Shown piece after piece: positions 56,441-64,000 of a DNA stretch of 64,000 nucleotides. How positions within the stretch are numbered: position 1 is the first letter of the stretch; each line of letters opens with the position of its first letter. Under the pieces are notes generated by a model, which saw only the letters and a program-made list of their open reading frames with translations, made no database searches and was not told the origin of the DNA. The stretch spans positions 1,674,001 through 1,738,000 of the forward strand of contig NZ_JACHML010000001.1 in assembly GCF_014208045.1 (NCBI RefSeq), in the 5' to 3' direction. A program made the translations under genes and the position numbers. Source of the DNA: Microbacterium thalassium (lineage in GTDB: Bacteria; Actinomycetota; Actinomycetes; Actinomycetales; Microbacteriaceae).

Positions 56441-57270
56441 AGCGCCTCGATCACGCGGGCCAGCAGGGACGTGATCACCGGCTCGGCCTCGCGGCCCGCA
56501 TCGATGACCTCCTGATGGCTGAGCGGCGTGGTCTGGATGCCGGCGGCCATGTTGGTGATGAGCGAGAATCCGAGGATCTCCATGCCGGCCTGCCGCGCGG
56601 CGATCGCCTCGAGCGCCGTCGACATGCCGACGATGTGCCCGCCGATCGTCCCCGCCATCCGCACTTCGGCGGGCGTCTCGTACTGGGGCCCCCGGAACTG
56701 GCAGTACACGCCTTCGTCGAGCGAGGGGTCGATCGTGCGCGCGAGATCGCGCAGTCGCATCGAGTACAGATCGGTCAGGTCGACGAAGGTCGCGCCCTCG
56801 AGGGGCGAGTCGCCGGTGAGGTTGATGTGGTCGGCGATGAGGACGGGCTGCCCGGGACGCCAGCCCCTCTTGATCCCGCCGGCCCCGTTGGTCAGCACCA
56901 TCGTCGTGGCGCCCGTCGCCGCGGCGGTGCGCACGCTGTGGACGACGCGCCGGACGCCGTGACCCTCGTAGTAGTGCGTGCGCGCGCCGATGACGAGGAC
57001 GTGCTTGCCGCGCGGGGTCGCGATGCTGCGGAGCGTCCCGACGTGCCCCTCGAGCGCGGGCTTGCTGAAGCCGGTGATCTCGGTGGCGGGGATGGTGGCG
57101 GTGACCTCGCCGAGCAGCTCGGCGGCCTTGCCCCACCCGCTTCCGAGCGTGAGGGCGATGTCGTGGTGGTCGACTCCGGTGATCCGCGCGATGTCGGCGG
57201 CGGCGGCCGCCGCGATCTCGAACGGGTCGGCGGCCGGGTCATCCAGCGGATGGTCGTACGTGTCGGACAT
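56437..57270 (-). CDS. Purine-nucleoside phosphorylase
   Basis: 277 residues of the trimeric PNP family. Splits inosine, guanosine and deoxy forms with phosphate to base and (deoxy)ribose 1-phosphate. LTLGSGWGKAAELLG, ARTHYYEGHGVRRVVHSV, TNGAGGIKRGW and the base-binding SLITNMAAGI (Asn) are present. ATG at 57270 with TAGAGT 6 nt upstream. The next gene is a phosphosugar mutase, consistent with ribose recovery. Confidence 0.94.
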   Translation of the reverse strand: MSDTYDHPLDDPAADPFEIAAAAAADIARITGVDHHDIALTLGSGWGKAAELLGEVTATIPATEITGFSKPALEGHVGTLRSIATPRGKHVLVIGARTHYYEGHGVRRVVHSVRTAAATGATTMVLTNGAGGIKRGWRPGQPVLIADHINLTGDSPLEGATFVDLTDLYSMRLRDLARTIDPSLDEGVYCQFRGPQYETPAEVRMAGTIGGHIVGMSTALEAIAARQAGMEILGFSLITNMAAGIQTTPLSHQEVIDAGREAEPVITSLLARVIEAL

Positions 57271-57356
57271 GCACCCACTCTAGGAAGGCGGGCCCGTCAG
57301 GGCCAGAGACACCCCGGGGGCGCGCTCGCAGCGTCGGACAGGGAAGAATGGGGAGC

Positions 57357-58805
57357 ATGTCCCTGAGCTTCGAGCGCACGCAGTCCGTCGCGATCATCGG
57401 CGGCGGACCCGGTGGATACGAGGCGGCGCTCGCCGCGGCCCAGCTGGGCGCCGAAGTGACGCTCGTCGAGCGCGCCGGCGTCGGGGGCGCGGCCGTGATC
57501 ACCGACGTCGTGCCGTCGAAGTCGCTCATCGCGACGGCGGATGCCGCGGTCGCCATCGCCGGCGCGAGCGACCTCGGGGTCCAGCTGTTCGCCCGGGGCG
57601 AGTCGGGCAGGCCGCTCAAGCCCGAGATCGCGATCAACCTGGGCGCCGTCAACAAGCGACTGCTGGCCCTCGCACGCCAGCAGTCCGACGACATGCGCGC
57701 GTCGCTGGTCGAGGCGGGCGTGCGCATCATCTCCGGCCAGGGACGCCTCGACGGCCCCGGCGCCGTCGTGGTGTCGACCGGGCCGGGCGGGACCGACTTC
57801 GACCGCGTCGAGGCCGACACGCTCGTGGTGTCCGTCGGCGCGTCGCCGCGCGAGCTGCCCAGCGCGAAGCCCGACGGCGAGCGGATCCTCACGTGGACCC
57901 AGCTGTACGACATGCCGGCCCTGCCCGAGCATCTCATCGTGGTCGGCTCGGGCGTGACGGGCGCCGAGTTCGCGGGCGCCTACATGAACCTCGGCGCGAA
58001 GGTGACGCTCGTCTCCAGCCGCGACCAGGTGCTGCCCGGCGAGGACAAGGACGCCGCGGCCGTGCTCGAGAAGGTCTTCAAGCGCGGTGGCATGACGCTG
58101 CTGTCGAAGTCGCGCGCCTCGACGGTGGAGCGCGACGGCGACGGTGTGACGGTGACGCTGTCGGACGGCCGTGTCGTCGAGGGCAGCCACTGCCTCATGG
58201 CGGTCGGCTCGATCCCCAACACCGCCGGCATCGGGCTCGAGGAGGCGGGCGTCCAGATGACGGAGTCCGGCCACATCCAGGTCAACAAGGTCGCCCGCAC
58301 GTCGGTGCCGAACATCTACGCCGCCGGCGACTGCACCACCTTCTTCCCGCTCGCGTCGGTCGCGTCCATGCAGGGCCGCACCGCGATCTTCCACGCCCTC
58401 GGCGACACCGTGATCCCGCTCGAGAAGCGCCGCATCACGTCGAACATCTTCACGGCGCCCGAGATCGCCTCGGTCGGGTGGCAGGAGCACCACCTCGAGG
58501 CCGGGCACATCAACGGCGTCGTCCACAAGCTGCCGCTGGCCGCCAACGCGCGCGCGAAGATGATGGGCGTCAAGGACGGCTTCGTCAAGCTCATCGCGCG
58601 CGAGGGATCGGGCACCATGATCGGCGGCGTCATCGTGGGCCCCCGTGCCTCGGAGCTCATCTATCCGGTCGCGATCGCCGTCGAGCGGCGCCTGACGGTC
58701 GACCAGCTCTCGCGCGTGTTCGCCGTGTACCCGTCGCTCACGGGCGGCATCACGGACGTCGCCCGCGCGATGCATCCCGTCGACCGCGACGACCCCGAGG
58801 ACTGA
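57357..58805 (+). CDS. lpdA: LpdA-like NAD(P)H-quinone dehydrogenase (class I flavoprotein disulfide reductase fold)
   Basis: 482 residues. FAD site VAIIGGGPGGYEAALAAAQLG, NAD site VVGSGVTGAEFAGAYMNLG, YAAGDCTTFFPL and a dimerisation domain as in lipoamide dehydrogenase. The CxxxxC redox pair is absent: the site reads GVGGAAVITDVVPSKS. That matches mycobacterial Rv3303c (LpdA), an NAD(P)H-quinone reductase without disulfide activity. Start at ATG 57357 rather than 57348; a possible AAGAAT -10 lies 7 nt upstream. Confidence 0.9.
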   Translation: MSLSFERTQSVAIIGGGPGGYEAALAAAQLGAEVTLVERAGVGGAAVITDVVPSKSLIATADAAVAIAGASDLGVQLFARGESGRPLKPEIAINLGAVNKRLLALARQQSDDMRASLVEAGVRIISGQGRLDGPGAVVVSTGPGGTDFDRVEADTLVVSVGASPRELPSAKPDGERILTWTQLYDMPALPEHLIVVGSGVTGAEFAGAYMNLGAKVTLVSSRDQVLPGEDKDAAAVLEKVFKRGGMTLLSKSRASTVERDGDGVTVTLSDGRVVEGSHCLMAVGSIPNTAGIGLEEAGVQMTESGHIQVNKVARTSVPNIYAAGDCTTFFPLASVASMQGRTAIFHALGDTVIPLEKRRITSNIFTAPEIASVGWQEHHLEAGHINGVVHKLPLAANARAKMMGVKDGFVKLIAREGSGTMIGGVIVGPRASELIYPVAIAVERRLTVDQLSRVFAVYPSLTGGITDVARAMHPVDRDDPED

Positions 58806-58808
58806 GGG

Positions 58809-58833
58809 CGGATGCCGGCGGCCCCGGCATCCG
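58809..58833 (+). terminator. Hairpin after the LpdA-like gene
   Basis: CGGATGCCGG and CCGGCATCCG form a perfect 10-bp stem with a 5-nt loop immediately after the stop codon. No T-run. Confidence 0.6.
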
Positions 58834-58836
58834 TGC

Positions 58837-58868
58837 GTCGGAGATTCGGCGCTGCGACGGAGCTCGCG
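58837..58868 (+). repeat. Left arm of a disrupted palindrome flanking the IS30 element
   Basis: This 32-nt segment begins gtcggagattcg and ends ctcgcg. Its inverted counterpart at 60125-60158 has about 24 of 32 bases in common, with a 2-nt gap. The arms are now 1.25 kb apart with the insertion sequence between them. Confidence 0.45.
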
Positions 58869-58875
58869 GTCAAGT

Positions 58876-60100
58876 GGTGGATGCATCAGGCGGCGGTGGC
58901 GAGGTATTCGTTGAGTGCTTGGGCGGGGGTCTTCATGCCCAGGGTGGGGCGGGGGCGGCTGTTGATCTTGTCGGCGACCGTCCGTAGACCGTTCGCGTCC
59001 CAGGTCGAGAGGTCGCTGCCCTTGGTGAACCAGTGGCGCAGGAGCCGGTTGGTGTTCTCGTTCGTACCGCGCTGCCAGGGCGAGTGCGGGTCGCAGAAGT
59101 ACACCGGCGCCTGCAGCTCGAGCTGGATGTCGGCGTAGTCGGCCAGTTCGGTGCCGCGGTCCCAGGTGATCGAGCGTCGCAGATGCCAGGGCAGCTGGTT
59201 CATCTCGCGGATCATCGCGTTCGCGACCTCGTCCGCGGTATGCCGTCCGGGCAGGTGCAGCAGCACCGCGAACCGTGTGGTGCGCTCGACCAGCGTTCCG
59301 ATCGCTGACCGGCCGCCGGCGCCGAGGATCAGGTCCCCTTCCCAGTGGCCGGGCACGGCACGGTCCTCGACCTGCGCGGGACGGTCGCTGATCGTCAAAG
59401 CGTCCTTGAACGGGCTCGGTCCGCGGGCTCCGCTGCCATTGCGGCTCCTGCGCGTCACCCGCCCGGTCGACAGCCGACGGGCGAGATCCTGCCGCAACTG
59501 GCCGCGTCCCTGCACATACAGCGCCTGGTAGATCGTCTCGTGACTCACCCGCCAAGTCTTGTCGTCCGGATGGTCGCGTTCGAGCACCTCGGCGATCAGC
59601 TTCGGACTCCACCCGTCATCGATCCACTCCTCGACCCGCGCCGCCAAGCTGGCATTGGCGATCAGCTTGAACGGTTTCGGCCGACGGCGGGCACGCTGCG
59701 CATCCAACTCCGCGACCGCGGCCCGGTAGTGACCGTCACGGCCCCGATGACGGGCGAGTTCACGGGAGATGACCGACTGGTCACGCCCGATCCGACGCGC
59801 GATCTCACGCTGCGACAACCCCACCCGCCGCCCGGCCTGGATCTCGATCCGCTCCTCCAAACTCAACCCGCGACCGGGCCGCGCGCCAGGCCGCAAAGGA
59901 TCGGGCACCGGGATGTGACTGCGACGTGTCGGCATGCCGACAGTGTCACGCCACCAGATCCCCACCGCGTCACCAGACGCGCCGATCAACGCCCCCGCCC
60001 GCACGAACGACAACCCCTGACACACCGCCAGGAACGCCGCGTCCTTCGCCGCCACCGTGAACCGCATCGCCGCCCCCCACCCTCAGGTGATGCAACGACC
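58876..60100 (-). mobile_element. IS30-family insertion sequence
   Basis: About 1.2 kb containing one transposase gene. Terminal inverted repeats are imperfect: 58876-58899 against 60077-60100 match at 17 of 24 positions, sharing TGCATCA and GGTGG. Both ends are followed outward by GT, a possible 2-bp target duplication. An alternative right end at 60113 (GGTGGATTCAT) also resembles the left end. The transposase stop codon lies inside the left repeat, as is common in this family. Confidence 0.75.
58886..60067 (-). CDS. IS30-family transposase
   Basis: 393 residues. Two N-terminal HTH segments (LSLEERIEIQAGRRVGLSQR, REIARRIGRDQSVISREL) bind the ends. The DDE catalytic domain shows GHWEGDLILG (first Asp), TWDRGTEL (second Asp) and CDPHSPWQRGTNENTNRL (Glu). 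All three catalytic acids and the full frame are intact, so the element may be active. ATG at 60067 with a G-rich stretch upstream. Confidence 0.93.
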   Translation of the reverse strand: MRFTVAAKDAAFLAVCQGLSFVRAGALIGASGDAVGIWWRDTVGMPTRRSHIPVPDPLRPGARPGRGLSLEERIEIQAGRRVGLSQREIARRIGRDQSVISRELARHRGRDGHYRAAVAELDAQRARRRPKPFKLIANASLAARVEEWIDDGWSPKLIAEVLERDHPDDKTWRVSHETIYQALYVQGRGQLRQDLARRLSTGRVTRRSRNGSGARGPSPFKDALTISDRPAQVEDRAVPGHWEGDLILGAGGRSAIGTLVERTTRFAVLLHLPGRHTADEVANAMIREMNQLPWHLRRSITWDRGTELADYADIQLELQAPVYFCDPHSPWQRGTNENTNRLLRHWFTKGSDLSTWDANGLRTVADKINSRPRPTLGMKTPAQALNEYLATAA

Positions 60101-60124
60101 GTATGAATCCACCGAGGATCCGTG

Positions 60125-60158
60125 CGCGAGTCCTCCGACGATCGCGCGATTCTCCGAC
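60125..60158 (-). repeat. Right arm of a disrupted palindrome flanking the IS30 element
   Basis: Inverted counterpart of 58837-58868. It lies just before the end of the convergent carboxylase gene, in the place where a bidirectional terminator or intergenic palindrome would be expected. Confidence 0.45.
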
Positions 60159-60186
60159 GTTCGCGACGCGGAAGCGGGTGAGGGCG

Positions 60187-61953
60187 TCAGCTGATCGTGA
60201 GCAGCAGGTGGCCGGCCGACACGGTCGTGCCGGGGGTCGCGCCGATCGCGCCCACGACGCCGTCCTTGTGCGCCTGGATGGGCTGCTCCATCTTCATCGC
60301 CTCGAGCACCACCACGAGGTCGCCCTTGACGACCTGCTGACCCTCGTCGACGGCGATCTTGACGACGGTGGCCTGCATGGGGCTCTTGACGGCGTCGCCG
60401 GATGCGCCGGCGACGACCGTCGGCGCGTGCGTGCGACGCGACGGCGGGACGGCCGCGGGGCGCCCCTTGACACCGGGAGCCGCGACCACGCGGTCGGGGA
60501 GGCTCACCTCGAGGCGCTTGCCGGCGACCTCGACGACGACCGTGTGGCGCGTCTCGGCGGGCTTGGGAGCCTCGAGCTCGCCGTCCCACGGGGCGATGTC
60601 GTTGTCGAACTCGGTCTCGATCCAGCGCGTGAACACGCCGAAGTCTCCGTCCTCGGCCGCGAACGCGGGGTCGCGCACCACCTTGCGGTGGAACGGCAGC
60701 ACGGTGGGCAGGCCCGCGACCTCGAACTCGTCGAGCGCGCGGCGCGAGCGCTCGAGCGCCTCGGCGCGGTTGCGCCCGGTGACGATGATCTTCGCCAGGA
60801 GCGAGTCGAAGGCGCCCGAGACGGCGTCGCCGGCGGTGACGCCGGAGTCGAGGCGGATGCCGGGGCCGCCGAACGTCTTGAACACGTGGATCGGGCCGGG
60901 CTGGGGCAGGAAGTTGCGCCCCGGGTCCTCACCGTTGATGCGGAACTCGATCGAGTGGCCCTCGGGCGTCGGGTCGTCGTAGTCGAGCGTGCCGCCCTCG
61001 GCGAGGCGGAACTGCTCGCGCACGAGGTCGATGCCGGTGACCTCCTCGGACACCGGGTGCTCCACCTGCAGACGCGTGTTGACCTCGAGGAACGAGATGG
61101 TGCCGTCGGCGCCGATGAGGAACTCGCACGTGCCCGCCCCGACGTAGCCGACCTCGCGGAGGATGGCCTTGGAGGCGGCGTAGAGGATCTCGTTCTGCTC
61201 GTCGGTCAGGAACGGCGCGGGGGCCTCCTCGACGAGCTTCTGGTGGCGGCGCTGCAGCGAGCAGTCGCGCGTGGAGACCACGATCACGTTCCCGGCGATG
61301 TCGGCCAGGCACTGCGTCTCGACGTGGCGCGGCTTGTCGAGGTACTTCTCGACGAAGCACTCGCCGCGGCCGAAGGCCGTGATCGCCTCGCGCGTGGCCG
61401 ACTCGAACATCTCGGCGACCTCGTCGAACTCGCGCGCGACCTTGAGCCCGCGCCCGCCGCCGCCGTACGCGGCCTTGATCGCGATGGGCAGGCCGTGCTC
61501 CTCGGCGAACGCGACGACCTCCTCGGCGCCGGCGACCGGGCCCGGGGTTCCGGGGGCCAGCGGCGCGCCGACCTTCTCGGCGACGTGGCGGGCGGTGACC
61601 TTGTCGCCCAGGGCCTCGATGGCCTCGGGGCTCGGGCCGATCCACACGAGACCGGCGTTCATGACCGCGCGCGCGAAGTCGGCGTTCTCGGCGAGGAAGC
61701 CGTAGCCGGGGTGCACGGCGTCGGCGCCGGAGCGGCGGGCGACGGAGAGGATCTTGTCGATCGACAGGTAGGTCTCGGCGCTGGTGTCGCCGTCGAGCGC
61801 GTACGCCTCGTCGGCGAGGCGTGCGTGGAGGGCGTCGCGGTCCTGATCGGCGTAGACGGCGACCGAGCCCTTGCCGGCGTCTCGCGCGGCACGGATGACA
61901 CGGACGGCGATCTCGCCACGGTTGGCGATGAGCACCTTGGCGATCTGAGGCAT
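60187..61953 (-). CDS. Acetyl/propionyl-CoA carboxylase alpha chain (biotin carboxylase plus BCCP)
   Basis: 588 residues. Biotin carboxylase (about 1-450): [24 protein letters not shown]-grasp [18 protein letters not shown], catalytic [20 protein letters not shown]. The C-terminal biotin carboxyl carrier domain carries EAMKMEQP with the biotinyl lysine near residue 554. It carboxylates biotin, then a separate beta subunit (not in this window) transfers CO2 to acetyl- or propionyl-CoA for fatty-acid or mycolate-type lipid synthesis. ATG with TAGGCT 7 nt upstream, leaderless. It follows maf on the same strand, a common actinobacterial arrangement. Confidence 0.94.
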   Translation of the reverse strand: MPQIAKVLIANRGEIAVRVIRAARDAGKGSVAVYADQDRDALHARLADEAYALDGDTSAETYLSIDKILSVARRSGADAVHPGYGFLAENADFARAVMNAGLVWIGPSPEAIEALGDKVTARHVAEKVGAPLAPGTPGPVAGAEEVVAFAEEHGLPIAIKAAYGGGGRGLKVAREFDEVAEMFESATREAITAFGRGECFVEKYLDKPRHVETQCLADIAGNVIVVSTRDCSLQRRHQKLVEEAPAPFLTDEQNEILYAASKAILREVGYVGAGTCEFLIGADGTISFLEVNTRLQVEHPVSEEVTGIDLVREQFRLAEGGTLDYDDPTPEGHSIEFRINGEDPGRNFLPQPGPIHVFKTFGGPGIRLDSGVTAGDAVSGAFDSLLAKIIVTGRNRAEALERSRRALDEFEVAGLPTVLPFHRKVVRDPAFAAEDGDFGVFTRWIETEFDNDIAPWDGELEAPKPAETRHTVVVEVAGKRLEVSLPDRVVAAPGVKGRPAAVPPSRRTHAPTVVAGASGDAVKSPMQATVVKIAVDEGQQVVKGDLVVVLEAMKMEQPIQAHKDGVVGAIGATPGTTVSAGHLLLTIS

Positions 61954-62031
61954 GACTGTCAGCCTACCGACGGGCTCGTTCGGTCCTTTGAGTGCTTTGT
62001 ACAAGAACCGACGAGAAACGTGGGGCTCCAA

Positions 62032-62733
62032 CTACAAGGATTGGAGGTTCTCGCCGGTGGCGCCGTCGGACCCGCCCACCGAGGGGTCGACCGTGTTCCA
62101 CAGCGCCGTCCAGTCGGCGCCGACCTCGCGCACGAGACGCCGCAGCGTCGACACCGACATGCCGACCACCGTCGACGGATCGCCGTCCACGTGCGTGATG
62201 AACGCGCCGCCGAGACTGTCGACGGTGAAGGCTCCCGCCACCTGCAGCGGCTCGCCGGTGGCGACGTAGGCGTCGATCTCGGCGTCGGTGATGTCGCCCG
62301 CGAACGTGACGGCTGCCGCCGCGACGGCGTGCACCTCGTGCGGCGCGGCATCCGGCGATACGCGAACGACCGCGTGACCGGAGTGGAGGATGCCGGTGCG
62401 CCCGCGCATGTCGTGCCACCGCGCGGCGGCGTTCTCGGGCGTGTACGGCTTTCCCAGCACCCTGCCGTCGATCTCGAACATCGAGTCGCCGCCGATGACG
62501 ATGCCGTCGAAGCCCGGGATGTCGTCGGCGAGCCGGGCGGCCACGTCCGCGGCCTTGCGCCGCGCGAGCAGCAGAACGTGCTCGTCGGGGGCGAGCACGC
62601 GCGCCTCGGCCTCCTCCACCGCGGCGATCACGGCCTCCTCGTCGACGGCGGGCGCAACGGTGAGGGGACGGATGCCGAACTGCTGGAGCAGCATGAGGCG
62701 GGCGGGCGACGTGGAGGCGAGGCAGACGCGCAT
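62032..62733 (-). CDS. maf: Maf-family nucleoside triphosphate pyrophosphatase
   Basis: 233 residues. Hydrolyses non-canonical or excess nucleoside triphosphates to monophosphates. RVCLASTSPARLMLLQQFGI, the conserved Glu loop APAVDEEAV, KAADVAARL, and VIGGDSMFEIDGRVLGKP are family motifs. The ATG at 62733 is chosen over a GTG at 62742 because TACGGT lies 7 nt upstream of it. Confidence 0.93.
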   Translation of the reverse strand: MRVCLASTSPARLMLLQQFGIRPLTVAPAVDEEAVIAAVEEAEARVLAPDEHVLLLARRKAADVAARLADDIPGFDGIVIGGDSMFEIDGRVLGKPYTPENAAARWHDMRGRTGILHSGHAVVRVSPDAAPHEVHAVAAAAVTFAGDITDAEIDAYVATGEPLQVAGAFTVDSLGGAFITHVDGDPSTVVGMSVSTLRRLVREVGADWTALWNTVDPSVGGSDGATGENLQSL

Positions 62734-62740
62734 GCATCCC

Positions 62741-62750
62741 ACCGTAGGCT
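62741..62750. promoter_or_regulatory. Overlapping divergent -10 boxes of maf and the RNA methyltransferase gene
   Basis: In accgtaggct the plus strand gives TAGGCT (62745-62750), 6 nt before the GTG at 62757. The minus strand gives TACGGT (62741-62746), 7 nt before the ATG at 62733. The two boxes share two base pairs, and only 23 nt separate the start codons. Confidence 0.6.
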
Positions 62751-62756
62751 CAAGGG

Positions 62757-64000
62757 GTGACGGATTCGACCGCGGGGGCAGGCGACCTCATCGACCTCGA
62801 CATCACCGGCGTCGCGCACGGCGGCGTGTTCGTGGGGCGGCACGAGGGGCGCGTCGTGTTCGTCCCCGATGCGATCCCCGGCGAGCGCGTGCGGGTGCGC
62901 CTGACCGACACCGGCAAGAAGTCCTTCTGGCGTGGCGAGACGCTCGAGGTCCTCACCGCCTCGCCCCATCGCCGTCCGCACATCTGGGCGGCCGCCGACG
63001 TGTCCGCCGCCCCCGCGGATCGGCCCGGCGGCGCCGACTTCGGCCACATCGACCTCGACCACCAGCGCGAGCTGAAGCTGCACGTGCTGCGGGACGCGCT
63101 CGACCGCATCGGCGGGCTGCCGGAGCTCGAGGCCACGATCGACGCCGCGAGCCCGATCCTCGGCGACGCCGGCGAGGTGGTCGCCGCCGAGAGCCCCGAC
63201 GGCACCGGCTGGCGCACGCGCGTGAGCCTGCACGTCGACGACGACGGCCGCATCGGCCCCTACGCCGCGCGCAGTCACCGCGTCATCGCCGTCGACGACA
63301 TGCCGCTGGCCACGGGGGCGATCGAGCGAGCGGCGGCGAAGCTCACGTCGCGCGAGCCTGGGCGCATCGACCTCGTCCAGCCCGCGGACGGGCGCGTCCG
63401 CGTCCTGCCGCGGCCGCGCCACGTCGGCCGTCCGTCCGGCCCGCGCAGCCGGGCCGTGCGCGAGACCGTCGTCGAGCGGGCGGGCGGCCGCGAGTTCCGG
63501 GTCGACGCGGGCGGGTTCTGGCAGGTGCACCGGCTCGCGGCGCACAACCTCGTCGAGCGCGTGGGCGCAGCGCTGAGCGGCACGGGCGTCGCGCCCGATC
63601 CGGATGCCTGGCATCTCGACCTGTACGGCGGCGTGGGCCTTCTGGCCACCGCCCTCGGGGACTGGGCGGGCCCGGCCATCCGGATGACGAGCGTCGAGTC
63701 GGACGTGCGGGCGACCGAGCACGCGGGGGAGAACCTCGCGGAGTGGATCGGTGCGCGCGCCGAGACGGACCGGGTCGACAGATGGCTCGCACGCCTCGCG
63801 CAGACCGCGTCCGCGCGCGACCGCGAACGGCTCGCGCGCGGCGCGATCGTGCTGGACCCGCCGCGCTCGGGCGCCGGCCGCGACGTCGTGGAGAGCCTGG
63901 TGACCCTGGGCCCGGCGGCCGTGGTGTACGTCGCGTGCGACCCGGTCGCGCTCGCGCGCGACCTCGCGACGTTCCGCGAAGCCGGCTACGAGGCCGATGC
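62757..64000 (+). CDS. SAM-dependent RNA m5U methyltransferase, TrmA/RlmD type (5' part)
   Basis: The frame is open from the GTG at 62757 to the end of the window (about 414 residues). An N-terminal TRAM domain (LIDLDITGVAHGGVFVGRHE) precedes a SAM-binding methyltransferase domain: WHLDLYGGVGLLATALG, AIVLDPPRSGAGRDVV and the catalytic Cys in VVYVACDPVALARDL. Relatives methylate uridine C5 in tRNA or 23S rRNA. The four-cysteine Fe-S cluster of RlmD is not seen in the visible part. It is leaderless, divergent from maf. Confidence 0.93.
   Translation, partial: MTDSTAGAGDLIDLDITGVAHGGVFVGRHEGRVVFVPDAIPGERVRVRLTDTGKKSFWRGETLEVLTASPHRRPHIWAAADVSAAPADRPGGADFGHIDLDHQRELKLHVLRDALDRIGGLPELEATIDAASPILGDAGEVVAAESPDGTGWRTRVSLHVDDDGRIGPYAARSHRVIAVDDMPLATGAIERAAAKLTSREPGRIDLVQPADGRVRVLPRPRHVGRPSGPRSRAVRETVVERAGGREFRVDAGGFWQVHRLAAHNLVERVGAALSGTGVAPDPDAWHLDLYGGVGLLATALGDWAGPAIRMTSVESDVRATEHAGENLAEWIGARAETDRVDRWLARLAQTASARDRERLARGAIVLDPPRSGAGRDVVESLVTLGPAAVVYVACDPVALARDLATFREAGYEAD

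Noticed and set aside
58874-60102. GT dinucleotide on both sides of the IS30 element as target duplication
   Set aside because: A 2-bp match is weak evidence, and the right end is itself uncertain (60100 or 60113), so it is mentioned but not called as a feature.

Overview
The window is high-GC (roughly 70%) DNA from an actinobacterium, most likely a member of the Microbacteriaceae close to Microbacterium. The grounds are the strong GC/GAC/CTC codon bias, GTP-dependent PEP carboxykinase, the RamB/PrpR-type regulator, the Rv3303c-like flavoprotein, sdhCDAB with short membrane anchors, and many leaderless genes whose TANNNT -10 box lies 6-8 nt before the start codon. Most of the window is ordinary chromosomal housekeeping and carbon metabolism. 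No rRNA, tRNA or CRISPR array was seen.

Layout. 1-4.2 kb: the 3' part of an AlkZ/YcaQ-type winged-helix gene, a RamB/PrpR-like regulator and divergent pckG. 4.2-10.2 kb: an ABC exporter, a DrrA-type ATPase with two ABC-2 permeases, a small membrane protein and an unrecognised protein. 10.2-13.9 kb: the riboflavin operon ribD-ribE-ribBA-ribH (minus strand) behind an FMN riboswitch. 14.0-17.4 kb: glpD-glpK. 17.4-20.2 kb: an Fpg-family glycosylase, a GNAT enzyme, and a DUF559/Vsr-like nuclease gene bracketed by two 78-nt hairpin repeats. 20.2-25.7 kb: trpS, ppsR-ppsA and xthA. 25.7-31.9 kb: a BrkB/YihY protein, an MFS transporter and sdhCDAB with a probable DtxR/IdeR-type iron box. 31.9-41.3 kb: manC, then a nucleoside-uptake and salvage block (BMP lipoprotein, ABC ATPase, two permeases, cdd, deoA, add). 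41.3-45.5 kb: an operon of flavin monooxygenase, bile-acid/sodium-type symporter and NAD-epimerase, with a TauE-type exporter. 45.5-53.8 kb: a PTS block (orphan EIIB, ptsH, ptsI, mtlA, mtlF, mtlD) with an MtlR-type regulator. 53.8-58.8 kb: a GNAT enzyme, purine nucleoside phosphorylase with an overlapping phosphosugar mutase, and an LpdA-like flavoprotein. 58.8-60.1 kb: an IS30-family element. 60.2-64 kb: a biotin-dependent carboxylase alpha chain, maf, and the 5' part of an RNA m5U methyltransferase gene.

How the genes fit together. Two gluconeogenic entry points are present: pckG beside an acyl-CoA-type regulator, and ppsA paired with its kinase/phosphorylase ppsR. Glycerol (glpD/glpK), mannitol (PTS) and nucleosides (BMP/ABC import, Cdd, DeoA, Add, PNP, sugar-phosphate mutase) are visible carbon sources. 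The mannitol operon carries the general PTS genes ptsH and ptsI, so expression of the phosphoryl-transfer chain is physically tied to one sugar.

The parts that look least ordinary are the DUF559 gene between matched 78-nt hairpins, the IS30 copy apparently inserted inside an older palindrome between convergent genes, the maf/RNA-methyltransferase divergent pair with overlapping -10 boxes, the acidic low-complexity insertions in the phosphosugar mutase and the ABC exporter, and a strong excess of the hexamer GGATGC/GCATCC.
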